Below are positions 9,101 to 16,674 of a DNA stretch of 64,000 nucleotides, in pieces. The translations under genes were made by a program, and so were the position numbers. Location of the stretch: contig NZ_JACCBD010000001.1 in the NCBI RefSeq assembly GCF_013409595.1, forward strand, positions 2,418,001 through 2,482,000, given 5' to 3'. This DNA is from Leucobacter aridicollis (lineage in GTDB: Bacteria; Actinomycetota; Actinomycetes; Actinomycetales; Microbacteriaceae). The notes beneath the pieces are model-generated. The model had not been told where the DNA came from. It was given only the letters and a program-made list of their open reading frames with translations, and did not search any database. Numbering within the stretch: the stretch's first letter is position 1; every line of letters starts with the position of its first letter.

Positions 9101-9888
9101 GGCAGCAGCTCGGCGGCGCGGGCACGCACGTCGTCGGTGAGCAGCAGCTCGCGCGCCGGCCACAGTTCGAGAAGCTCGACGGGGTCGCCGGCGCTGCGCT
9201 GGTCGGACACCGAGAACCTGCGGATCTGATCGACCTCGTCGCCGAAGAAGTCGACGCGCATCGCCTGCTCGGCCGCGGGCGGGAAAACGTCGAGGATGCC
9301 GCCGCGCACGGCGAACTCGCCGCGCCTGGTCACCATGTCGACGCGCGTATATGCGAAATCAACGAGCTTGCGCGAGAGCGATTCGAGGCCGCTCTCTGCG
9401 CCGCCGATCCGCGGTTCCTCGCCAGCGCGGAGCACGACGGGCTCGGCGAGCGCGGCGTGTGGCGACACGGGCTGCAGCGCCGCGCGGACCGAGGCGACCA
9501 TGACGAGCGGCCCGGCCTCGGACTGCGCTGAGTCGTCGCGGTAATCCCGGAGCATCCGCAGCGCCTCGGCGCGGCGCCCGACGGTCTCGGCGCTCGGGCT
9601 CAACCGCTCGTGCGGCAGCGTCTCCCAGGCCGGGAATTCGGTCGTGCGCGCCTCAGGGATGAGCGACGCAATCGCCTGGCGGATCGCGTCGGCCTCGCGG
9701 CTCGTCGCGGCAATGAGGAGGTACGCGCCCCGATCCCCTGACGCGCGGCGCCGCCGGATCAGGCCGGCGATGAGCGGCGCGCGCAGCCCGTCCGACACCG
9801 AGAATTCGGCGTCGGTGGCAGCGGCATCGAGGGCGCGCGCGAACGACGGTGCTCCCTCGAGCAACCCGTCAAGCCCACGGAGACTCAT
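6166..9888 (-). CDS. mfd: Transcription-repair coupling factor Mfd
   Basis: A 1240-residue Mfd, slightly longer than the usual 1150-1200. It removes RNA polymerase stalled at DNA lesions and recruits UvrA. Visible parts are the UvrB-like N-terminal region (FPAWETLPHERLSP near residue 105), the CarD-like RNA-polymerase-binding domain (DPLKLVAGDHVVHETHGIGQ near 545), and superfamily 2 helicase motifs: Walker A GDVGFGKT near 697, DEEQRFGVEHK near 796, SATPIPRT, and QLRGRVGRSRERAYAYF. The C-terminal TRCF domain follows. The start overlaps the pth stop by 4 bp (ATGA), so the two are coupled. It is convergent with the lipoprotein gene, with only 9 bp between stops. Confidence 0.98.
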   Translation of the reverse strand: MSLRGLDGLLEGAPSFARALDAAATDAEFSVSDGLRAPLIAGLIRRRRASGDRGAYLLIAATSREADAIRQAIASLIPEARTTEFPAWETLPHERLSPSAETVGRRAEALRMLRDYRDDSAQSEAGPLVMVASVRAALQPVSPHAALAEPVVLRAGEEPRIGGAESGLESLSRKLVDFAYTRVDMVTRRGEFAVRGGILDVFPPAAEQAMRVDFFGDEVDQIRRFSVSDQRSAGDPVELLELWPARELLLTDDVRARAAELLPKFPALSTMLEKMTEGIAVEGMESLLPQLVPGLAPLTGLLPDGGAVLVVSPERVAGRAVSLAETNREFLEAAWHAATVGAETPVPTGDSGMLTVAELRRASQDRPWWSMTGFVRDAEDLAGAADAETGDEPRGLTVIDGVDDAIITVQGGPVRRSATDSDATAQALVHLSRRLADGWRAIVTAQGVGLVERARDLLSETGAAARIVDELPGELEQGVIYLVTGIAWQGFENEEAKLLLETEAEFFGRTVTSQGQSGQKLARRRGKNVVDPLKLVAGDHVVHETHGIGQFVELTQRMVPTGIGRDAGKALREYLVIEYASTKRGMPKDKLYVPTDQLDQLSRYVGGEAPALSKMGGSDWSNAKKKARKAVRDIAVELVKLYSARMASPGHAFSTDTPWQRELEEAFPYAETLDQLTTIDEVKRDMERPVPMDRLLAGDVGFGKTEVAVRAAFKAVQDGKQVAMLVPTTLLANQHFETFQNRFAGFPVQLRALSRFQTDKEAKETLEGLAAGTVDVVIGTHRLLADSVIYKDLGLLIIDEEQRFGVEHKDSLKKLKTGVDILAMSATPIPRTLEMAVTGIREMSTLATPPEDRHPILTFVGPRSDRQISAAIRRELLREGQVFFVHNRVSSIGRTAAKIAELVPEARVAVAHGKLSEHQLEQVVQDFWERKFDVLVSTTIIETGLDIANANTIIIDQADKYGLSQLHQLRGRVGRSRERAYAYFLYDPDKPLTEHANERLETLAANNELGSGMQVALKDLELRGAGNLLGGEQSGHIAGVGFDLYLRMIGEAVNTFKGEDVQTTTELILELPVDAHIPEDYVESERLRLEAYQKFSAASHPQAPAENVELVLEELTDRYGEPPAEVARLAAVSALRRRASILGLTKVVALGPTLRLEPVTLLDSRRMRMTRMYPGGKYTESTKTLTIPLPGGTASARSPLAGVGQRSTPDDGDIVKWTSTVVATLLEPDPDPAAAPPAAR

Positions 9889-10508
9889 CGTGCGCCACCG
9901 TGGAATCGCTGCTGCGTGGCGGTGAGCCCGTCTGTGACGAGCATCTCGCTCGCGTCGGCCGCGTCTTCGAGCAGCACGGCGAGGGTGTCACGCTCACCCG
10001 AGGCGAACGGCTTGAGCACAAAGTCGGCGGGATCCTGCTGGCCGGGCGGGCGCCCGATCCCGATCCGTACGCGCAGGAACTCGGGGGTGCCGAGCGCCTT
10101 CGCGATGTCGCGGAGGCCGTTGTGGCCGCCGTGGCCGCCGCCTTGCTTCAGCTTCAGCGAATCGAACGGGAGGTCGAGCTCGTCGTGGAGCACGATCACG
10201 CGGTCGGGGTCGACGCCAAAGTACTTCGCGAGTGCCGACACGGGGCCGCCTGACGTGTTCATGTACCCGTTGGACTTCGCGAGGATCAGCTTCGGCCCGC
10301 CGGGCACGATGCGCCCCTCGGCGACGCGGGAGTTCGTCTTGTGGGGAGAGAACTTCGCCCCCATTCGCTCCGCGAGCACGTCGAGCGCCATCTGGCCGAC
10401 ATTGTGCCGCGTCGCTTCATACTTCGGCCCGGGGTTCCCGAGGCCCACGACCAGCCAACTATCACTCGCCACGGTCTCAACGTCCTTTTTCTTTCGCAGG
10501 CCAAACAC
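9885..10508 (-). CDS. pth: Peptidyl-tRNA hydrolase
   Basis: A 207-residue Pth, which releases peptidyl-tRNAs dropped from ribosomes. Signatures are LVVGLGNPGPKYEATRHNVG (catalytic His in RHNVG), KSNGYMNTSG, HDELDLPF with the catalytic Asp, and KQGGGHGGHNGLRDI. A charged FGLRKKKD lead of about 15 residues is extra. The GTG at 10508 is 6 nt after TAGGCT (10515-10520, minus strand), so it is probably translated from a leaderless transcript separate from rplY, whose terminator lies between. It overlaps mfd by 4 bp. Confidence 0.96.
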   Translation of the reverse strand: MFGLRKKKDVETVASDSWLVVGLGNPGPKYEATRHNVGQMALDVLAERMGAKFSPHKTNSRVAEGRIVPGGPKLILAKSNGYMNTSGGPVSALAKYFGVDPDRVIVLHDELDLPFDSLKLKQGGGHGGHNGLRDIAKALGTPEFLRVRIGIGRPPGQQDPADFVLKPFASGERDTLAVLLEDAADASEMLVTDGLTATQQRFHGGAR

Positions 10509-10514
10509 CCTCTA

Positions 10515-10520
10515 AGCCTA
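10515..10520 (-). promoter_or_regulatory. -10 box of a leaderless pth promoter
   Basis: TAGGCT on the minus strand, 6 nt before GTG 10508. It lies after the rplY terminator, so pth-mfd has its own promoter. Confidence 0.5.
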
Positions 10521-10577
10521 TGCGCCGTCGGGCCGCCGGGAGTGCGAAATTGCTCTCGGCTGAACGGATTCTCTGGA

Positions 10578-10624
10578 CACACAAAACCCGCCGGGCGGTG
10601 AAGCACCGCCCGGCGGGTTGTGTG
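10578..10624 (-). terminator. Intrinsic terminator of rplY
   Basis: Arms CCCGCCGGGCGGTG (10587-10600) and CACCGCCCGGCGGG (10604-10617) form a perfect 14-bp stem with an AAG loop. On the minus strand it is followed by TTTTGTGTG. It lies 14 bp after the rplY stop. Confidence 0.9.
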
Positions 10625-10637
10625 AAGCGTGTGAGAG

Positions 10638-11231
10638 TTACTCGGCAGCTGCCTCTTCGGCGCCCTCTGCTGCCTCATCGTCCGCAGCAGCGCCGCGGGG
10701 AACGACGACCTGCACGACGAGCTGCGCGGCGTCGTCGAGGAGCTCAGCGCCCTTGGGGAGCGTGAGGTCGCCGGCGAGCACCTGGGTGCCCTCTTCTGCG
10801 CCCTCGACGTCGACCTGGACCGACTCGGGGATCGCGGTGGCCGGAACGAGCAGGCGAAGCGTGTTGAGCTCCTGCAGCGCAACGGTGCCCGAGAACGAGG
10901 TGCCGGCGACGTGCACGGGAACCTCAGCCTCGACCTTCTCGCCCTTCTTGACGATGATCATGTCGACGTGCTCGATGATCTGACGTACGGGATCCTTCTG
11001 CACGTCCTTGACGAGCACGAGCTCCTGCTTGCCGTCGAGCGTGATCTCGACGAGCGGGTTCGCGTAGCGAACGATGAGGCTCAGCGGGTGGGTCTCGACG
11101 GTGACGTGCTTCGGGTCGGTGCCGTGGCCGTAGACGACCGCGGGGGTCTTGCCTGCAGCGCGGAGCTTGCGGGCTGCACCCTTGCCGAACTGCTCGCGGG
11201 TGGTTGCTTCGAGCTTGTTCTCAACGCTCAT
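10638..11231 (-). CDS. rplY: 50S ribosomal protein L25 (CTC form)
   Basis: A 197-residue L25/CTC protein that binds 5S rRNA. The L25 domain has AATREQFGKGAARKLRAAGK and AVVYGHGTDPKHV, and the CTC-type beta domain follows, ending in an acidic tail rich in Glu and Ala. ATG 11231 has AGGAG 7 nt upstream; the open frame continues upstream without a start signal. Sequence 11232-11430 upstream contains a likely leader and a TAAGAT hexamer (11391-11396, minus strand) that may be the -10 of its promoter. In other actinobacteria prs and glmU lie next upstream; here other genes intervene. Confidence 0.96.
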   Translation of the reverse strand: MSVENKLEATTREQFGKGAARKLRAAGKTPAVVYGHGTDPKHVTVETHPLSLIVRYANPLVEITLDGKQELVLVKDVQKDPVRQIIEHVDMIIVKKGEKVEAEVPVHVAGTSFSGTVALQELNTLRLLVPATAIPESVQVDVEGAEEGTQVLAGDLTLPKGAELLDDAAQLVVQVVVPRGAAADDEAAEGAEEAAAE

Positions 11232-11430
11232 GATGATTCTCCTTGCGGGCTCTCGCCCCGTGTCGGGCGGGTTTCCCCGCCGGCGTGGTGTCTCGCACTT
11301 GTAACGTGCGACGCAGCGATGCCCCGTGAAGGGGAGGTCGTTCCGCGTCGATAACGGGCGCACGCGCCCCTCGCCGAAGTACAGCCACTTATCTTACACG
11401 ATGTGCGGCCAGGTGTGAGCCTTTCCCTGT

Positions 11431-13020
11431 TCAGCCCGCCGGGGCGAGCGCCGCTGCAACGGTCCGTCCCGCGCGCCTGCCACTAAACAGGCAGTCGGCG
11501 AGCGACAGGCCTGACAAGTATGAGTTCGAGCAGATACCCACGGCAGAGCGACCAGCCGCAAGTAGGCCAGTGACTTCGCCCCCTCCTTCACGCAGCACCG
11601 CGCCGGTCTCCTCGTTCACGCGGAGGCCACCGAGTGTGAGCCCTGGGACCGGGTAGAACGGCGAACTGCCAACGGAGATGTCAATCGCGTAGAACGGCCC
11701 CCTCGCCACCGGAGTGGCAATGTCGGCGTGTTTGTGTGCGGGGTCACCCTCGCCAGAGATTCCCGAGTTGTACGCGTTGACGGTTGACTCGAGGCCCGCC
11801 ACGCTCACTCCCGTCCTCCGGGCCAGGCTGGCTAGCGTCGCCGCGCGACGGTGGCCGAGCGTGAAGAGGAACAATGCTTGGAGTGCTTGAAATATTTGAG
11901 ACTGCGCTCGTACTTGCGACTTCGCCGCGCGCCATTGGCTGGCGTCAAGCACCAATCGCCCTTTGCCCTCGTGGTTGCGGAGCAAGCTGTCTGAAAACGT
12001 CGCCCCATAAAGGTCCTCGTTCGCGATCCGCTTCCCGTCCATCCCAACAGCCACTCCGCCAAGCAGAGCACTCGGAGGTGTTAAGAACCGCCATGCGGTG
12101 AGACGATCCATTTTGCCTGTGCTGCCTCCAGCTTCCACGCCAAGCATGATGGCGCCGCCGTCATCTCCTGCCGTGCCGAGCGGGTTCACGTTGCGGTACG
12201 GCCCCGCGTGTCGGTCCATGAGCGCCGCGTTCATCACGAACCCCCCGCCAGATAGCAGGACCCGAGCCCCGGTCGCCTGGGCCCGCGTCGCACGACCACG
12301 CCACAAGCGCGCCGCTTGTCGGTCGAAAACCGCTCCCAGGGCAGGAGCAAAATTGCCGAGCTTGGCTCCCCGTCGCAGGATGCGGGCGTGCGCTGCTAAA
12401 TCGGCAGGGTCGGTCAGCGCACCGTAGCGCGCGCCTACGACCGCCCCATCCTCCATGATGAGCTCGTCCACCCTGGCGGCGCGCACAACCTGAATGCTCC
12501 GCGACTCGACCGCACGCCTGAGTACACGGAAGAGAGCAGCCCCCGAACTCATGCCACGTGCCACTGTCCGGTGCCCCCGTGGGGCCGGGCGGGCGCGCTC
12601 ACGGTAGGGCCACGCGTTCTCATTGCCTGAGTAGTAGAGGTAGTGCTTATCGCTGGGATAGGACGTCTTATACGGGGCCAACGATCCCTCGTAGCGCGCG
12701 CCAAGAGTCTCGAGCCATTCAAGCGTGCCGACGCTTTGCTCGCAGAAGCGACGCAACGTCGACTCGGAGACGGCATCGCCTACCTCTTGAGTGAGGTAGG
12801 CGAACATGTCCTCTGGGGTGTCATCGATTCCCGCAGCCCGCTGCTGCGCGGTCCCGCCACCGGCGTACACCACCCCGCCCGAGAGCGTGCTCGCGCCACC
12901 ACCGTGTGCGCGGTCAAGGATCAGAACGCGGGCCCCCGCGTCAGCTGCTTCGATCGCAGCTGCCGCCCCGGCGGCCCCGAAACCCACCACAATGAGATCG
13001 TAGGGATGTCGCATATCCAT
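11431..13020 (-). CDS. FAD-dependent oxidoreductase, ketosteroid-dehydrogenase/fumarate-reductase type
   Basis: A 529-residue flavoprotein. The dinucleotide-binding motif VVGFGAAGAAAAIEAADAGA is at residues 8-28, followed by GGGASTLSGGVVYAGGGT, and the end has SYLSGLSLADCLFSGRRAGR, a pattern seen in 3-ketosteroid dehydrogenases and fumarate-reductase-like flavoproteins. The start is ATG 13020, or ATG 13014 two codons on; GAAGGAG is 3 or 9 nt upstream respectively, which slightly favours 13014. It is last in a run of minus-strand genes led by a MarR regulator, and the SDR in that run resembles 3alpha-hydroxysteroid dehydrogenase, so steroid or related ring compounds are possible substrates. 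This is inference; other substrates are equally open. Confidence 0.82.
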   Translation of the reverse strand: MDMRHPYDLIVVGFGAAGAAAAIEAADAGARVLILDRAHGGGASTLSGGVVYAGGGTAQQRAAGIDDTPEDMFAYLTQEVGDAVSESTLRRFCEQSVGTLEWLETLGARYEGSLAPYKTSYPSDKHYLYYSGNENAWPYRERARPAPRGHRTVARGMSSGAALFRVLRRAVESRSIQVVRAARVDELIMEDGAVVGARYGALTDPADLAAHARILRRGAKLGNFAPALGAVFDRQAARLWRGRATRAQATGARVLLSGGGFVMNAALMDRHAGPYRNVNPLGTAGDDGGAIMLGVEAGGSTGKMDRLTAWRFLTPPSALLGGVAVGMDGKRIANEDLYGATFSDSLLRNHEGKGRLVLDASQWRAAKSQVRAQSQIFQALQALFLFTLGHRRAATLASLARRTGVSVAGLESTVNAYNSGISGEGDPAHKHADIATPVARGPFYAIDISVGSSPFYPVPGLTLGGLRVNEETGAVLREGGGEVTGLLAAGRSAVGICSNSYLSGLSLADCLFSGRRAGRTVAAALAPAG

Positions 13021-13102
13021 CAGCTCCTTCGCTGTCTGATCGCAACCCCCGTGGCGGCCCAGTGTAGCAACGCCACCTGGCCTCGCGGCCAGCGAGCGTC
13101 CC

Positions 13103-13777
13103 CTACGACCCGAGATCTGCGACGGCCTGCTCGATGTCGGTGTCGCCGTCGAGCATGTCGAACGCGAAGCCGTCGAGATCGGGCCGGGCGACCACCGCGG
13201 CGAGCACGCGAGCGACGTTGTCACGGCTCACCGGGCCGCGGTCGAGCGTGGCACCGACGGTCACGCGACCGCTCCCGTGCTCGTCGGTCAGGGTTCCCGG
13301 ACGGACGATCACCCAGCGAACTCCGCTCGCCTCGAGCGCGAGATCAGCCGCGTACTTCGCGCGCTGGTAGGCGGCGAAATCGACGCCCATGGAGGCCGGG
13401 GGCTCGATGGCGACGCCGATGTAGGAGATCTGCACGACCCGTGCGCCGAGCAATGCGGCCGCGGCCATCGTTGTGAGCGCTCCCTGATGGTCGACGGTCT
13501 CCTTGCGCTCAGGGCCGGATCCCGGACCGGCACCTGCCGCGAACACGAGGGTGTCTGCCGCGCCGAGCGCCCGCGCGAGTTCCTCGCCTGAGGAGTGCTC
13601 CAGGTCGAGCACCACGGGCTCACCACCGACACGCTCAACGTCGGCCGCGTGAGCGGGGTTTCGGATCACGCTGAGCACCCGGTGCCCCGCGGCGGTCAAC
13701 AGTTTGGTTGCCCGGAGGGCGATCTTGCCATGTCCACCGATCATGCCGACGGTGATCATCTGGGAAGACTCGTTCAC
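13103..13777 (-). CDS. NAD(P)-binding oxidoreductase, atypical SDR (NmrA/YwnB-like)
   Basis: A 224-residue Rossmann protein starting GMIGGHGKIALRATKLLTAA (glycine-rich nucleotide loop at residues 11-21) with VVLDLEHSSGEELARALGAA and YQRAKYAADLALEASGVRWV, typical of the atypical SDRs that bind NAD(P)H. The active-site tyrosine-lysine pair may be YQRAK. Such enzymes act as sugar or quinone reductases or redox sensors; no substrate can be assigned. It starts only 9 bp after the stop of the YbaK-like gene, so it should be co-transcribed with the genes upstream. Confidence 0.85.
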   Translation of the reverse strand: MNESSQMITVGMIGGHGKIALRATKLLTAAGHRVLSVIRNPAHAADVERVGGEPVVLDLEHSSGEELARALGAADTLVFAAGAGPGSGPERKETVDHQGALTTMAAAALLGARVVQISYIGVAIEPPASMGVDFAAYQRAKYAADLALEASGVRWVIVRPGTLTDEHGSGRVTVGATLDRGPVSRDNVARVLAAVVARPDLDGFAFDMLDGDTDIEQAVADLGS

Positions 13778-13786
13778 GATTGACTC

Positions 13787-14281
13787 CTATTCGGTTGCGG
13801 CGCTCGTGAGCTGCACGACGTCTGCGCCGTACGCCCGCGCGAGCTCGTCGGCGTGCACCAGCGCACCGACCCCCGGACTGCCGGCGCCAACGACAACGGT
13901 CTGCCCGCTCAGGCTCTCGTCAATGATGACGGGCCAGGCTGTGCTCGACCCGAGCGGCGTGATCGTGCCGCGCTTGTAGCCTGTCGCCGCGAAGGCCGCG
14001 TCCGCGTCGGGGAGCGAGAGCCGATTCACGCCGAGGTGGGCGCGCAGCTTGGCCCAGTTGAACTGCCCGTCGAGCGGCGTGAGCACGAACACGAAGCTGT
14101 CGCCGCGCTGCACGACGACGCTCTTGACGATCTGCGCGCCGCCGAAGTCAGCGTTGGTCGGTCGACCGGTGCCATCCCGCACGACGAAGTCGACCGCAAG
14201 GCCGCGCGCCGCGGCGTCCGACGCCGCCCGTGTCGTATCGGACAGTGCGTTTGCGTCGGGTGCTGGTGCTGCGTCTGTCAT
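13787..14281 (-). CDS. YbaK/ProX-type aminoacyl-tRNA deacylase
   Basis: A 164-residue protein with the YbaK fold: GGAQIVKSVVVQRGD holds the conserved lysine, and HLGVNRLSLPDADAAFAATG and GTITPLGSS mark the rest of the pocket. The family hydrolyses mischarged aminoacyl-tRNA (for example Cys- or Ala-tRNAPro). ATG 14281 is preceded by GGAAGGAA; the frame upstream to 14326 has no start signal. The RBS directly follows a 13-bp-stem hairpin at 14298-14332. It lies between two NAD(P)-dependent enzymes in a MarR-led set, an unusual place for a housekeeping editing function. Confidence 0.85.
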   Translation of the reverse strand: MTDAAPAPDANALSDTTRAASDAAARGLAVDFVVRDGTGRPTNADFGGAQIVKSVVVQRGDSFVFVLTPLDGQFNWAKLRAHLGVNRLSLPDADAAFAATGYKRGTITPLGSSTAWPVIIDESLSGQTVVVGAGSPGVGALVHADELARAYGADVVQLTSAATE

Positions 14282-14297
14282 TGCGGTCTCGTTCCTT

Positions 14298-14332
14298 CCG
14301 GGGGTGTTTCCCAGTCGGTGAAACACCCCCGG
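14298..14332. repeat. Hairpin before the YbaK-like gene
   Basis: CCGGGGGTGTTTC (14298-14310) and GAAACACCCCCGG (14320-14332), 13-bp perfect stem with a 9-nt loop. On the minus strand it falls 37 bp after the SDR stop and touches the GGAAGGAA ribosome site of the next gene. With no U-run it may be an attenuator, RNA processing site or weak terminator. Confidence 0.55.
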
Positions 14333-14368
14333 GGAAGAAACTATTTCACCGGGCCAGCGGACCTCCGC

Positions 14369-15163
14369 TTAGTCGTTCCACGACCAGATATCGTCGCCGC
14401 GAAGCGTCGCGTCTGCGCCACCGTCGCAGTAGATGACCTGACCCGCCATGTGGGTGTTCTGCTCGTCGGTCAGCCAGATGAGCACGTCGGCGATCGACTG
14501 CGCGGGCTGGTGCGAGTTCAACGGCATCGGCACAGCCGAGTCGACCATCGCTCGGCCTTCCTCGGTGGCGAGGAGCTGCTCGGTCATCGGAGTAATGACG
14601 GTGCCGGGCGCGACGGCGTTAAGTGCGATGCCCGCGCCTGCCCACGTCGGGGTGACGGCTTCGCGTCGCACCCAGCGTGCGATGGCGCGCTTCGACGACG
14701 GGTAGACAAGGTAGCCGACCTCGGGCCCCTGAGCGACGACGGCGTCAGCGACGGCGAGGGTCTTCGCCTCGTCACCGGAGAGCGCAGCCTCGACCATCTC
14801 CTTCGAGTTGGGCTGCAGCGAGGCCATCGACGACACGACAGCGGCGCGGGGCGCCTTCGCGGCGGCGAGCGCAGGCTGGAGCGCTTCGAGGAGCTCGGTC
14901 ACGCCGAAGTAGTTGATCGAGATCGTCTTCGAGATCGGCGCCGAGATGCCAGCGCAGGCGATGACGCCGTCGATGACGCCGCCGGCGAGTTCCGTCGCGC
15001 GGGCTGCCGCGTCGATCCGGCCGTCGTGGCTCGACAGGTCCGCCTCGACCTCGGCGTTCTTCAGGTCGATGCCGATCACGCGGTCTCCGCGGTCGCGCAG
15101 GGTCTGCGCAGTTGTGGCCCCGATGCCGGAAGCCGAACCAGTCACTACGTAGGTGCGGGTCAT
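14369..15163 (-). CDS. Short-chain dehydrogenase, 3alpha-hydroxysteroid dehydrogenase-like
   Basis: A 264-residue classical SDR. The cofactor motif TGSASGIG is at residues 8-15, the NNAG-equivalent is ACAGIS (69-74), and the catalytic Ser112, Tyr154 and Lys158 (YPSSK) are all present. The run VIGIDLKNAEVEADLS and the ISINYFGVTELLEALQPALA region resemble 3alpha-hydroxysteroid dehydrogenase/carbonyl reductase (HsdA) of Comamonas, which acts on steroid 3-hydroxy groups with NAD(H). ATG 15163 has AGGAG 7 nt upstream. It is the first enzyme after the MarR gene, whose promoter has a clear operator. Substrate is inferred by resemblance. Confidence 0.85.
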   Translation of the reverse strand: MTRTYVVTGSASGIGATTAQTLRDRGDRVIGIDLKNAEVEADLSSHDGRIDAAARATELAGGVIDGVIACAGISAPISKTISINYFGVTELLEALQPALAAAKAPRAAVVSSMASLQPNSKEMVEAALSGDEAKTLAVADAVVAQGPEVGYLVYPSSKRAIARWVRREAVTPTWAGAGIALNAVAPGTVITPMTEQLLATEEGRAMVDSAVPMPLNSHQPAQSIADVLIWLTDEQNTHMAGQVIYCDGGADATLRGDDIWSWND

Positions 15164-15235
15164 GGTGTTTCTCCTTCGGTTGCATGCGCTGCCCCGATCG
15201 GAGCGGCGCTGTGACGGCCACCGGGCCGTCGGCTT

Positions 15236-15694
15236 CTAGCCGTGGGTGTTCGGCCGAAGCAGTCGTACCGCGACGCCTGTCACGGTGCGGATCTCGGCTG
15301 CCGTTAACTCGGCCGTCGCCTCCTCGACCATGCGCACGCCGGCGGCGACGAGCCGCGCGTAGGCGCCCTCGCCCGCGTCGGTGAGCGAGAGCGTCACGGA
15401 TCGGGCGTCGGTCGCGCTTGGCGCTTTCACGACGAGCCCGGCTGCGGCGAGCCGCGCGAGCGCTTTGCTCATGGTCGGCCGGCTGAGCCGCAACTCGTCT
15501 GCGAGTTCCGCTGGCCGCACCCCGGCCCCGTGTTGCCCGATGAGGTAGAGCGCGCGCACGTCGCCCTCGGCGATGTCGAGACCGGCTTCGGCGGCGATGC
15601 GCCCCTGGGTCACTGCGGCGGTCCAGTTCGACACCAGGCCGACGACGGCCGCCAGGAGGTCTGGTGCGGCGTTCTCAGGGCGTTCGGCTGGCAT
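15236..15694 (-). CDS. MarR-family transcriptional regulator
   Basis: A 152-residue MarR protein with winged helix ELADELRLSRPTMSKALARL and wing KAPSATDARSVTLSLTDAG. MarR repressors usually bind a palindrome in their own promoter and are released by small aromatic or oxidised ligands. ATG 15694 lies 6 nt after TATGCT (15701-15706, minus strand) and so is probably leaderless; the GGGAGT between is too close for a ribosome site. A perfect operator-like inverted repeat lies at 15713-15731, between -35 and -10. Likely controls itself and the four enzymes downstream. Confidence 0.9.
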   Translation of the reverse strand: MPAERPENAAPDLLAAVVGLVSNWTAAVTQGRIAAEAGLDIAEGDVRALYLIGQHGAGVRPAELADELRLSRPTMSKALARLAAAGLVVKAPSATDARSVTLSLTDAGEGAYARLVAAGVRMVEEATAELTAAEIRTVTGVAVRLLRPNTHG

Positions 15695-15712
15695 ACTCCC
15701 AGCATACTCGTT

Positions 15713-15731
15713 TAGTTGCCTGCGGCAACTA
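15713..15731. promoter_or_regulatory. MarR operator candidate
   Basis: TAGTTGCC-TGC-GGCAACTA, an 8-bp perfect dyad with 3-bp spacer. It covers the spacer between a TTGCCG -35 and the TATGCT -10 (16 bp apart) of the marR promoter, the normal placement for an autorepressor. Confidence 0.7.
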
Positions 15732-15774
15732 CTTTGCATCCGCGTAGCGCTCAGGGCGTAATTTCACAGCGAGC

Positions 15775-16458
15775 TCAGCCTCCGGCGGTGACGAGCCCCG
15801 ACTCGTAGGCAGCGATAACGAGCTGCGTTCGATCCCGCAGCCCGAGCTTGCTCAGGAGTCGCGAGACGTGCGTCTTCACCGTCTGCTCAGACAGAAAGAG
15901 CTGGCCGGCGATCTCAGCATTCGTGTGGCCCGCCGCGACGAGCCGCATCACGTCGAGCTCCCGCTCGGTGACCTGCGACAGGCTCGCCGACGGCTTTCGT
16001 TCCGGCCGCGCAGCGTAGTCCGCGATGAGCCGGCGCGTCACTGATGGCGAGAGCAGCGCCTCCCCCGACGCGACGATCCTGACCGCCCCGATGAGATCCT
16101 CCGCGCTCGCATCCTTCAGCAGGAACCCGCTCGCCCCCGCGCGCAGCGCCGCGAACACGTACTCATCGGCGTCGAACGTCGTCAGCATGATGACGCGCGG
16201 GTGCGCGTCGCCCGGGGCAGTGAGTACGGCGCGCGTCGCGTCGAGTCCGTTCATACGCGGCATCCGGATGTCCATCAGGATCACGTCCGGTCGCGTCCGG
16301 CGAACCAACTCAGCGACTTCATCCCCGTCGGCCGCGTCGCCGACCACCGAAATATCGGGCTGCGCGCCGAGTAGCGCGCCAAACCCCTGCCGCACCATGG
16401 CTTGATCGTCGACAATCGCGACGCGGATTCCTGGGCGGTCAGATTCGGTGGTTGCCAT
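15775..16458 (-). CDS. NarL/LuxR-family response regulator
   Basis: A 227-residue response regulator. The receiver domain has acidic pair DD at 17-18, phospho-acceptor Asp63 (VILMDIRMP) and the lysine in LKDAS; the C-terminal LuxR helix-turn-helix is TERELDVMRLVAAGHTNAEI through TVKTHVSRLLSKLGLRDRTQ. It is divergent from the histidine kinase at 16675, its probable partner. ATG 16458 lies 6 nt after TAGGAT (16465-16470, minus strand), so the mRNA is probably leaderless. Two tandem 18-bp dyads in the shared promoter are likely binding sites. Confidence 0.93.
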   Translation of the reverse strand: MATTESDRPGIRVAIVDDQAMVRQGFGALLGAQPDISVVGDAADGDEVAELVRRTRPDVILMDIRMPRMNGLDATRAVLTAPGDAHPRVIMLTTFDADEYVFAALRAGASGFLLKDASAEDLIGAVRIVASGEALLSPSVTRRLIADYAARPERKPSASLSQVTERELDVMRLVAAGHTNAEIAGQLFLSEQTVKTHVSRLLSKLGLRDRTQLVIAAYESGLVTAGG

Positions 16459-16464
16459 AGGTCG

Positions 16465-16470
16465 ATCCTA
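16465..16470 (-). promoter_or_regulatory. -10 box of a leaderless response-regulator promoter
   Basis: TAGGAT on the minus strand, 6 nt before ATG 16458, no ribosome site in between. Confidence 0.5.
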
Positions 16471-16518
16471 TGCGCGCACCGCCCCCGCGGCCGCGCGCAG
16501 CCACGCCAGCCGGCGAAC

Positions 16519-16570
16519 TTCACTCTCCCGGGTGAACTCGGGTGCTCCCGGATTCACTCGCCAGGGTGAC
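16519..16570. promoter_or_regulatory. Two tandem 18-bp dyad boxes between the two-component genes
   Basis: TTCACTCTCCCGGGTGAA (16519-16536) and TTCACTCGCCAGGGTGAC (16553-16570), 34 bp apart start to start (about three helix turns). Each is an imperfect inverted repeat TTCACtC/GGGTGAa. Position in the divergent promoter suggests sites for the response regulator. A possible -10, TACAGT, follows near 16594. Confidence 0.6.
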
Positions 16571-16674
16571 GCGCAACGGGCGATGCGCCCTCTACAGTTG
16601 GCATCACCGGCACCACCTACGCCGGCAGATTGGCCTCACCGGCCGCTGGTCGGACGAGAGACAGGGAAACAACC

